A stretch of 64,000 nt of DNA. It comes from Patulibacter brassicae (GTDB taxonomy: Bacteria > Actinomycetota > Thermoleophilia > Solirubrobacterales > Solirubrobacteraceae). Of this stretch, positions 52,531 through 59,587 are shown in pieces. The translations under genes and the position numbers were made by a program. Position 1 is the first letter of the stretch. Each line of letters opens with the position of its first letter. The DNA is taken from NCBI RefSeq assembly GCF_033949425.1, contig NZ_JAXAVX010000012.1, forward strand, positions 40,834-104,833. The letters run 5' to 3'. The notes beneath the pieces are model-generated. The model did no database searches and had not been told where the DNA came from. It saw only the letters and a program-made list of their open reading frames with translations.

Positions 52531-53222
52531 CCCCGAGGAGCCCGATGGCCGACCCGCCCGTCCCCGAACGCCCTGGCCCGGGGATCCCCCCGCGCCTCCT
52601 CTACGCGTCGGTGGTCGCCTGCCTGGTGGCCCTCGGCGTCGTCGCGGTCCTCGCTCTCGCCCGTCCGACCGATCCCGTCCAACGGCTTGCCGACGGGGTC
52701 ATCGGCCCCCGGACGGCGTTCTTCGGTGCCACGCGTGGCGGACGCCCCTCGCCGCCGTTTCGGCTGCGCGACCAGCGGGGACGGATCACGACCCTCGACG
52801 AGCTGCGCGGCCAACCGGTCGTGTTGACCTTCCTCTTCAGCACCTGCAAGGACACGTGCCCGATCCTCGCCCGGCAGATCGCCGGGGCGCTGGATCGGCT
52901 CGACGAGCCGATCCCGGCGATCGCGATCAGCGTCGACCCGAAGGGCGACACGCCGAGCTCGGCCCAGCGGTTCCTCAACCGGATGCGGCTCGGTGACCGG
53001 ATGCGCTACCTCCTCGGCAGCCGCGAGCAGCTCGCTTCCGTCTGGAGGGCGTACGGCATCCAGCCACAGGGTGCCGCGTTCGACCACAGCGCCTACGTCG
53101 TCCTCCTCGACGACCGAGGCCGCCAACAGGTCTCGTTCCCGGCCGACAAGGTCACCGACGACGGCCTGCTGCACGACATCCGCGTCCTCCAAGCCCGACC
53201 CACCACCGGAGGCTCACCATGA
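52527..53222 (+). CDS. SCO1/SenC-family copper chaperone
   Basis: 231 residues from ATG 52527 (ATGA with ccdA); ATG 52545 has a better ribosome site (GAGGAG) and would shorten it by six. One N-terminal anchor (about 25-45), then a thioredoxin-like domain with Cys107-x3-Cys111 (STCKDTCPI) and copper-ligand His187 (FDHSAYV). Delivers Cu to or reduces the CuA site of oxidase subunit II. Confidence 0.93.
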   Translation: MTPRSPMADPPVPERPGPGIPPRLLYASVVACLVALGVVAVLALARPTDPVQRLADGVIGPRTAFFGATRGGRPSPPFRLRDQRGRITTLDELRGQPVVLTFLFSTCKDTCPILARQIAGALDRLDEPIPAIAISVDPKGDTPSSAQRFLNRMRLGDRMRYLLGSREQLASVWRAYGIQPQGAAFDHSAYVVLLDDRGRQQVSFPADKVTDDGLLHDIRVLQARPTTGGSP

Positions 53223-53911
53223 GTCGCAACGTCAAGGTCCCGATCGCCCTCGTCGCGCTGTTCGCCGTCGTCGTCACGGTGATCGCCATCGCGTCCGGAA
53301 GCGACGACGAGTCGCCGGCCACCCGGACGACCATCGCCGAGGCCCCCACCACGACCGGCTCGGCCGCTCCCGCCCGGCCGCGGGTGGTCACCGACGACCC
53401 GCGGCGACTCGGCCGTCCAGGCCGCGGTGGCGTGACGTTCACCGAGTTCCTCGACTTCGAATGCGAAGGCTGCGGCGCCGCCTATCCGCTCGTCGAGCAG
53501 CTGCGCGAGAAGTACGACGGGCGGGTCACGTTCAACATCAGGTACTTCCCGCTCCCGGGCCACCGGAACGCCCGCCCGGCCGCACTCGCCGTCGAGGCCG
53601 CGCACCAGCAGGGCAAGCTCGAGCCGATGTACCGTCGAATGTTCGAGACCCAGCGGCAGTGGGGTGAGCAGTCCGACTCCCAGGCAGCGACGTTCCGGGG
53701 GTTCGCGAAGGACCTGGGGCTGGATCTGGCTCGATTCGACGCGGACGTCGCCTCACCGCGGACCCGACGGCGCGTCGAGCGCGACCTCGCCGCCGGCGCT
53801 GCTCTCGGGCTCCAGGGAACTCCGACGTTCTTCGTGAACGAACGGATGATCCAGCCGCAGTCTTCGGAGGACCTCGGTCGGGAGATCGACGCAGCGCTCG
53901 CGGGCTCGTGA
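53219..53911 (+). CDS. DsbA-family thioredoxin-fold protein, membrane-anchored
   Basis: 230 residues. N-terminal anchor (about 7-25), Thr/Pro-rich spacer, DsbA-type domain with active site Cys82-Glu-Gly-Cys85 (DFECEGCGAAYP) and cis-Pro loop QGTPTFFVNE. Extracytoplasmic oxidase or isomerase of disulfides, matched to the VKOR gene that follows. Confidence 0.93.
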   Translation: MSRNVKVPIALVALFAVVVTVIAIASGSDDESPATRTTIAEAPTTTGSAAPARPRVVTDDPRRLGRPGRGGVTFTEFLDFECEGCGAAYPLVEQLREKYDGRVTFNIRYFPLPGHRNARPAALAVEAAHQQGKLEPMYRRMFETQRQWGEQSDSQAATFRGFAKDLGLDLARFDADVASPRTRRRVERDLAAGAALGLQGTPTFFVNERMIQPQSSEDLGREIDAALAGS

Positions 53912-54537
53912 GCACCGCCCAGCCGTTGCCGTCGCGTCCGGACTCCCCACCCTCGGGACGGGGGATCGGCGTCCTGCTGCTGGCCGCCGGTCTCGTCGGC
54001 CTCGCGGTCTCCGGCGAGCTGGCGATCGAGAAGCTCCGGCTGCTCGAGAACCCGCTCTACGTCCCGCCGTGCTCGCTCGGGGAGAGCGTCGATTGCGGAA
54101 CGATCATGACCAGCGACCAGGCAGAGGCGCTCTTCGGCATCCCCAACCCGTTCCTGGGCCTCGCGGGGTTCGGTGGCCTGCTCACGGCCGGACTCGCGCT
54201 CGTCGGCGGGGCCCGGCCGGGCCGGTCGTTCTGGATCGCCCTGCAGCTCGGCCTGACGTTCGCCGTGCTGTTCGTGCACTGGCTGATCTTCCAGGCGCTC
54301 TACCGGATCGAGGCCGTGTGCCCGTTCTGCATGGCGATGTGGGCGGTCACGATCCCAGCGTTCGCGTACGTCACGTTGCGCAATCTCGAAGGCGCCGCGT
54401 CAGGCTCCTCCCGCCTGGCGTCGGCGGCGCGGGTCCTGCGTGGCAACCACGCGATCGTCGTGACGACCTGGCTGCTGCTCGTCGCGGGGCTGGTCGCCGA
54501 GCGCTTCTGGGCGCCGTGGGGGTCGATCTTCGGATGA
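53908..54537 (+). CDS. VKOR-family quinone-dependent disulfide oxidase
   Basis: 209 residues from GTG 53908. Loop Cys55 and Cys63 (PPCSLGESVDCG) and active site Cys138-Pro-Phe-Cys141 in a helix (AVCPFCMAMWAV): the four Cys of bacterial VKOR. It re-oxidises the DsbA-like partner using quinone. About five helices. Coupled on both sides. Confidence 0.93.
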   Translation: MSTAQPLPSRPDSPPSGRGIGVLLLAAGLVGLAVSGELAIEKLRLLENPLYVPPCSLGESVDCGTIMTSDQAEALFGIPNPFLGLAGFGGLLTAGLALVGGARPGRSFWIALQLGLTFAVLFVHWLIFQALYRIEAVCPFCMAMWAVTIPAFAYVTLRNLEGAASGSSRLASAARVLRGNHAIVVTTWLLLVAGLVAERFWAPWGSIFG

Positions 54538-55955
54538 GGCGCTTCGTTTTCGCCGCGGCCACGGCCACGGCCACGATGCTGGCCACACCGTCCATGGCAG
54601 TCGCGCACGGGCTGGACAGCAGCCGTCAGCTGCCGCTGCCCGAGTGGCTGTTCGCGTGGGCGGCCGCCGTGGTGCTCGTCGTGTCGTTCGTCGGGCTCTC
54701 CCTGTTGTGGCACCGGCCGCGGTTGGCCGATCTCGCCGTGGGACGAAGCATCGCGGTGTCCCTCCCGTTGCGTGCCAGCGGCAGGACGCTGCTCGGCGCG
54801 CTCGGTCTGCTCATCTACGGGATGGCGCTGTGGGCGGGGCTGACAGGCACGTCGAACCCGCAGGGCAACCTCGTCCCGACGCTGGTCTTCGTCGGCTTCT
54901 GGGTCGGGATTCCCGTGCTCTCCGTGCTGGTCGGCGACGTCTGGCGCGCCCTGAGCCCCTGGAGAACGCTCGTCGACCTCGGGGCGTGGATCGCCCGGCG
55001 GACCGTGGGACCGCACGCGATCCCGGCACCGCTCCGATATCCAACCCGGCTCGGGCTGTGGCCCGCTGCGATGGTCCTCCTGACCTTCGGGTGGCTCGAG
55101 CTCGCGGCCGGCGACCGCGATGACCCGTCCCTGCTCGCGGTGCTGGCGCTGCTCTACGGCGCTGCGATGCTCATCGGCAGCGGCCTCTACGGTCGGGAGT
55201 TCCTCGACCGCGCCGACGGCTTCGCGCGGTTCTTCGCCCTCGCCGCGACGCTCTCGCCCCTCGATTGGCGAGACGGTCGCCTACGCGTGCGTCTCCCTGG
55301 CAGCGGACTGGCCGACGTCCGCTCGTCCCCCGGCTTCCCCGCGGTCGTCCTGACCCTCATCGGGACGACGACGTTCGACGGCATCTCTGGCGGAGAGCTG
55401 TGGACCTCGGACGGTTCGCTCGGTCCGTGGCTCGAGCAGCGCTTCACTGGCCTGGGCATGGACACCACGACAGCGGCCACCGCTGCGGCGACCGTCGGGC
55501 TGCTGCTGTGCGTCGGCCTGGTCACCGCGCTCGTGCTCCTCGGCATCGCCGGGGTTCGCAGCGTCGATCGGTTGCGGACGCGGGATCAGGACCTGCTCGG
55601 CCGCTTCGCGCCCAGCCTCGTGCCGATCGCACTGGGGTACGCGATCGCGCACTACCTGTCGCTGCTGGCCATCAACGGCCAGGCGCTCGGATCCCTGTTC
55701 TCGGATCCTCGCGGCGACGGCTCCGACCTCTTCGGCACCGCCGGATGGACCATCGACTACGACGTCCTCTCGCCCGACGCGACGTGGTACCTGCAGGTCG
55801 TCGCACTCGTCGGAGGCCACGTCGCCGGGCTCGTCGCCGCGCACGACACCGCCCTGCTCACCTTCCGTGGCGCCCGCTCCGCCGTCCGGTCGCAGTACTG
55901 GATGCTCGCGGTCATGGTCGCCTTCACCTCCCTCGGACTCTGGCTGCTGTCATGA
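54534..55955 (+). CDS. Large multi-spanning membrane protein (so-called fenitrothion hydrolase-like)
   Basis: 473 residues, a signal-like N-terminus ending VAHG, then about ten to eleven helices. Start of the mature part (HGLDSSRQLPLPEWLFAW) matches actinobacterial proteins sometimes labelled fenitrothion hydrolase; that label has little support here. A transport or oxidase-assembly role fits the operon better. Coupled to both neighbours (ATGA). Confidence 0.7.
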   Translation: MRRFVFAAATATATMLATPSMAVAHGLDSSRQLPLPEWLFAWAAAVVLVVSFVGLSLLWHRPRLADLAVGRSIAVSLPLRASGRTLLGALGLLIYGMALWAGLTGTSNPQGNLVPTLVFVGFWVGIPVLSVLVGDVWRALSPWRTLVDLGAWIARRTVGPHAIPAPLRYPTRLGLWPAAMVLLTFGWLELAAGDRDDPSLLAVLALLYGAAMLIGSGLYGREFLDRADGFARFFALAATLSPLDWRDGRLRVRLPGSGLADVRSSPGFPAVVLTLIGTTTFDGISGGELWTSDGSLGPWLEQRFTGLGMDTTTAATAAATVGLLLCVGLVTALVLLGIAGVRSVDRLRTRDQDLLGRFAPSLVPIALGYAIAHYLSLLAINGQALGSLFSDPRGDGSDLFGTAGWTIDYDVLSPDATWYLQVVALVGGHVAGLVAAHDTALLTFRGARSAVRSQYWMLAVMVAFTSLGLWLLS

Positions 55956-56704
55956 CGATCACCCACCCCCGCGACACCGACCACCCTCGACGAGCCATCG
56001 ACGCCAGGACTGGTGCGAAGCGGCCGACGCACCCCGCACGCGCCTTCCGGGACGCGATGACGCTCCCCGTTGCCGCCGCGATCGTCGCGTTCGCCCTGCC
56101 CGCCGCAGCGCGCGCCCACGGCGGGATCGACATCGCTGAGGGCGGCGACGGAGGCACCCGGATCCTCGTGCAGGGCTCGGCCGCCGGGCCGGGCGAAGTC
56201 GATCTCGCCACGACCCTCGACGGCCCCGGGAGCGGGGAGGGGTCGCGCGTCGTGTACTGGGTCAGGCCCACCGGCAGGACCAGGTCGGTCCGCATCGCCA
56301 CCGACCGCGACGAGGGCGGCACGCACCACGCCGAGATCCCCACGGCAGGACGCGGCTCCTGGCAGGACTGGGACGTCTCGGCCTACGTCACGCTGAGCAC
56401 CGGGCGACGCCTGCGCGTCACCAACGATCGCAGCAGCCCGCCGGGCCCGAACCGGCCGGCGCGGCCGCGTGCGCGCCCGACGGCCACGGTGACGCGGACA
56501 ACGCCCGCCCCGTCGACCAGCGCAGCGGCCGCCGCCGTGGAGGAGGACATCGAGGACGTCTCCGGCCAGAGCGACGGCGTTCCCGGCTGGGTCCTCCCGA
56601 GCCTGGTCGTCCTTGCGTTGGCGGGCGGCACGGCGGTGGTGATCCGCAACCGCCGGTTGACCGATGACGAGGAGCCTTCCGACGGAGAAGGAGGATCCCG
56701 ATGA
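55952..56704 (+). CDS. Membrane-anchored extracytoplasmic protein, unknown
   Basis: 250 residues. Signal-like helix (about 36-54, ending AAARAHGGID), a beta-rich domain to about 155 with RVVYWVRPTGRTRSVRIATD, a Pro/Thr/Ala linker, and a C-terminal helix (WVLPSLVVLALAGGTAVVI). HG just after the cleavage site recalls CopC-like proteins, whose N-terminal His binds copper, but the fold is not certain. Confidence 0.65.
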   Translation: MTITHPRDTDHPRRAIDARTGAKRPTHPARAFRDAMTLPVAAAIVAFALPAAARAHGGIDIAEGGDGGTRILVQGSAAGPGEVDLATTLDGPGSGEGSRVVYWVRPTGRTRSVRIATDRDEGGTHHAEIPTAGRGSWQDWDVSAYVTLSTGRRLRVTNDRSSPPGPNRPARPRARPTATVTRTTPAPSTSAAAAAVEEDIEDVSGQSDGVPGWVLPSLVVLALAGGTAVVIRNRRLTDDEEPSDGEGGSR

Positions 56705-57009
56705 CGCGCTCTCGGCGACCGCGCGCGCCTCGCCCTGCGCCGCCGCCTGCGCGGGCGGTGCGCAGCGGCCCCGTGGACGAGCCCCCGGCGCGCCGCGGAC
56801 GCCTCTTCTGGATCTGCCTTCTGGTCCTGATCGAGGCCGCCGCCTGGAGCGTCGCCTCGATCGTCACGGACTCGGGCACCGTTCGGATGCTCGTCGCGCT
56901 CGCCGTCGGGGGCGGATTCGTGCTCCGCTATCGCGATCACATCTGGGGGCCGGACTGGCGGGAGCAGCTCGCCGAACCTCGGGCCCGTCAGCCGAACCGG
57001 CGTCGTTAG
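56701..57009 (+). CDS. Small membrane protein, last gene of the operon
   Basis: 102 residues from ATG 56701 (ATGA). Basic, Pro-rich N-terminus (about 35 residues), two hydrophobic segments (LFWICLLVLIEAAAWSVASI, VRMLVALAVGGGFVL), basic tail. No family recognised. Confidence 0.65.
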   Translation: MTRSRRPRAPRPAPPPARAVRSGPVDEPPARRGRLFWICLLVLIEAAAWSVASIVTDSGTVRMLVALAVGGGFVLRYRDHIWGPDWREQLAEPRARQPNRRR

Positions 57010-57094
57010 CATCTGGCGGTAGCGCGGGTGCGCGCGTCGGAGCCCGCACCCAGTCGTGCGCCTGCGGGGGGCCCGGGACCGGACGAACCGGTGA

Positions 57095-57910
57095 TCAGCG
57101 GGCCGCGGCGCCGGACCACCTGGTGAGATCCCGTTGGGGATCCCGGGGCTTCCCGCCCTCGTACCAGCCAGGGGCGCTCCAGAGCTCGAAGTGCAGCAGG
57201 CAGGTGGTGGCATTGCCGGTCTCGCCGACGGTCGCGAGGGCCTGACCGGGAGCGACCGGATCACCGGGGCGCAGGTCGGGCTTCTCGCGCAGATGCATGT
57301 ACACCTGGTCCTCGCCGGACGGTGTGTCGGTGACGACGAGGTAGTTACCCGCCGCCGTCTGGCGCGCGTTCGTCTTGACGCGCCCCGCGGATGCTGCGGC
57401 GACCGGTACGCCGCAGCCCGCGAGCAGATCGACGCCCTGGTGCGCACCACCGCGCTCGCCGAAGCCCGTCCGGGCGCCGCCGAACCGCCACGCGCCCCGG
57501 ATCGGGAAGGCGTACCCGGCCACCGGCGCCGTGGGAGCGGCCGCGGCGCGGAGGCGCTCCTCCACCGCGGTAGCGAACGCGAGACGCATCGCGCGGAGGG
57601 TCTCGAGATTCGGTCGCCCGGTCCGCTTCAGCCGCTTGCGCGTCTGGTATCGCCGCAATGCGGACCGCGTCCCCGGTCCGAGGACGCCGTCCGCGCGAAC
57701 GCCGATGCGGCGCTGCACGCTGCGCAGCTGGCGGCGAGTCAGACGGACCGTCCGCGTCCGGGACGGGGCGGCGGCGGCCGCCGTCGACCCGACGGTGCTC
57801 GTCGCCACGGTGGCGGTCGTTCCGCCGCTGTCGGACCGCGCCGCTGTCGGCCCGATGAGACACACCGCCATGGCGGTGAGGACGACGTGGTGAACCGTGG
57901 GGCGAAGCAT
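57095..57910 (-). CDS. M23-type peptidase-like protein with peptidoglycan-binding domain
   Basis: 271 residues from ATG 57910. Signal peptide (1-25), PG_binding_1-like domain (about 58-110, VQRRIGVRADGVLGPGTRSAL), and LytM/M23 domain (about 130-265). Metal ligands His157 and Asp161 (HQGVD) and His240 (LLHFE) are present, but the usual HxH is Leu238-x-His240, so the catalytic His is missing. It may be a non-cleaving wall regulator (EnvC/NlpD-like) or have altered chemistry. Under a c-di-AMP riboswitch. Confidence 0.85.
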   Translation of the reverse strand: MLRPTVHHVVLTAMAVCLIGPTAARSDSGGTTATVATSTVGSTAAAAAPSRTRTVRLTRRQLRSVQRRIGVRADGVLGPGTRSALRRYQTRKRLKRTGRPNLETLRAMRLAFATAVEERLRAAAAPTAPVAGYAFPIRGAWRFGGARTGFGERGGAHQGVDLLAGCGVPVAAASAGRVKTNARQTAAGNYLVVTDTPSGEDQVYMHLREKPDLRPGDPVAPGQALATVGETGNATTCLLHFELWSAPGWYEGGKPRDPQRDLTRWSGAAAR

Positions 57911-57919
57911 GCTTCTCTC

Positions 57920-58048
57920 TCGTCGGCCTACGGGGTTAGCTGACGGGCTGGCGCAGGAGAGTCGCGCCTCCACGACATCGCGTGGACAAGCCCCGAGATC
58001 CTCGGGTCCCCCGCTCCCGGGACACGGTCCGCGAGATTCGGCGGCGCC
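57920..58048 (-). ncRNA. c-di-AMP riboswitch (ydaO/yuaA type)
   Basis: Reading the minus strand from about 58048: GCCGAATCTCGC, later GGAGCGGGGGACCC, GGATCTCGGGGCTTGTCC, and near the gene GCCCGTCAGCTAACCCCG followed by TAGGC. These are the conserved blocks of the ydaO class, including the near-invariant CAGCTAACC-CGTAGGC. It ends about 10 bases from the peptidase ATG. In actinobacteria this class commonly controls cell-wall hydrolases and is an off-switch at high c-di-AMP. Confidence 0.88.
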
Positions 58049-58529
58049 CACTCTAACGGCCGCGGCGCGAGTCAGGAGCAGGCGCCCGGACCCGGAGCCG
58101 AGCAGACTCGCGCGGCGCGGCGAGCTCGGCTCTCGCGTCTGAGGAATCGACCGGCGCGCCTGATCTCGACGCCGGGTGCTCGTCAGCGCCGGTCGCCGGC
58201 GCGTCGCCGCGCCGGTCCGCCGCCGCGACCGTGCGGGATACTGGGACGCGCGATGAGCGGCCGGATCCAGCGCGAGCCGTGAGACCCGACGCGGCCGGTT
58301 CGCCGCACGCGCGCAGCGCGAGGTGGCGGTGAGCCGCGAGGCGTTCGAGAGCACGATCGAAGGCCCGCACCGCGTCCGTCGAGGGCGCAGACGCCCTGCA
58401 CGCGCGAACCCCCCGAAGTGACGACCGGCGCGGGCTGGATCATCGGGCAACGGTGTCAGTGTCCGGCCTAGCTCGTGGTCGAGTCGGCCTATCGGCGGAG
58501 TTTGGTAATCAGCACCTGCCTTTGGCGCT
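58049..58529. other. Gap of about 480 bases without a gene
   Basis: Between the riboswitch (promoter for it expected near 58.1-58.2 kb, minus strand) and the IetA promoter region. Several short frames exist on both strands, none with a good ribosome site or recognisable product. Confidence 0.5.
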
Positions 58530-58579
58530 GATCGCGCAGGTATCGTGGCTGCGAGATCGCGCAGGTATCGTGGCTGCGA
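58530..58579 (+). repeat. Perfect 25-bp tandem duplication upstream of the defence operon
   Basis: Two identical 25-base units (58530-58554 and 58555-58579), each beginning GATCGCGCAGG and ending GTGGCTGCGA, placed 34 bases before the AAA-ATPase start. They carry TATCGT, a possible -10 box, so the promoter or operator may be doubled. A GAGGAGGCAGAG ribosome site follows. Confidence 0.85.
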
Positions 58580-58612
58580 AGGCGAAACGCGGCGCGAGAG
58601 GAGGCAGAGACG

Positions 58613-59587
58613 ATGGCCGGATCCGGCGAACACATCAAGGCGCTGGTTCGTAGCCACGCCTCCGGCGATGAAGACTCCTTCTACGCCGTCGCCTCGCAGA
58701 TCGCTGCGCGGGCTGCCCGTCAGGGCCACAACCGACTGGCGTCCGATCTGAAGCGGACGATCGACGCGTCTCGCCGAGCACCCGTTGCGACGAAGGGCTC
58801 GGTCACGTCGTTGGCTCAGCCGCGGGGGGATCTGGCGGATCTCGTCACGGCGAGCTACCCCTCTGTCGGCCTACGCGACCTCGTCGGTCCCTCCCCGCTG
58901 CTGGGCCAGGTGCACCGCGTCATTGCCGAGCAGCGCCAGCGTCACCGGCTGCAAGAGCGAGGGTTCGCCCCCGCCCATCGCCTCCTCCTCGAGGGTCCTC
59001 CCGGGACCGGCAAGACGCTCACTGCGTCCGTTTTGGCTCATGAGCTCTCTCTGCCGCTCTTGACCGTCCGCTTGGAGAGCTTGCTGAGCAAGTTCCTCGG
59101 CGAGACCGCCAGCAAGCTGCGCACGGTCTTCGACGCGGTCGAGAGCCAGCGCGCGGTGTATCTCTTCGATGAGTTCGACGCGCTCGGCGGCGACCGGTCC
59201 GGCAACGACGTCGGCGAGGCACGCCGCATCCTCAACTCGTTCCTCGTCTTCCTCGAGAACACCGGCCCCGAGAGCCTCGTCGTCGCCGCGACGAACCATC
59301 GCGCGATCCTCGATCGTGCGCTCTTCCGCCGCTTCGACCTCGTCATCACCTACGGGCTCCCCGACCACGAGCACGCCACCGCGGTGATGCAAGCGCGCCT
59401 CGGGCCGCTCGCCAAGCACGTGGACTGGCAGCTGGTCATCGAGCTCGTCGACGGCCTCAGCCACGCCGAACTGGTCCAAGCCGCCGAGACCGCCGCCAAG
59501 CAGGCCCTCATGCGCGACGACGAGCACGTCACCGCGGCGGATCTCGTCGACGCGCTCCGTGTCCGTCAGACCGCGAGCCGTGCCTGA
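58613..59587 (+). CDS. ietA: AAA+ ATPase, IetA-like anti-phage component
   Basis: 324 residues from ATG 58613. Helical N-terminal region (1-90), AAA+ domain with Walker A GPPGTGKT (128-135), Walker B YLFDEFD (Asp186, Glu187), sensor-1 VVAATNH and arginine-finger region ALFRRFD. Its stop overlaps the start of a subtilisin-like protease, the arrangement of the two-gene IetAS phage-defence system. ATP-driven regulation of the protease is presumed. Confidence 0.8.
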   Translation: MAGSGEHIKALVRSHASGDEDSFYAVASQIAARAARQGHNRLASDLKRTIDASRRAPVATKGSVTSLAQPRGDLADLVTASYPSVGLRDLVGPSPLLGQVHRVIAEQRQRHRLQERGFAPAHRLLLEGPPGTGKTLTASVLAHELSLPLLTVRLESLLSKFLGETASKLRTVFDAVESQRAVYLFDEFDALGGDRSGNDVGEARRILNSFLVFLENTGPESLVVAATNHRAILDRALFRRFDLVITYGLPDHEHATAVMQARLGPLAKHVDWQLVIELVDGLSHAELVQAAETAAKQALMRDDEHVTAADLVDALRVRQTASRA

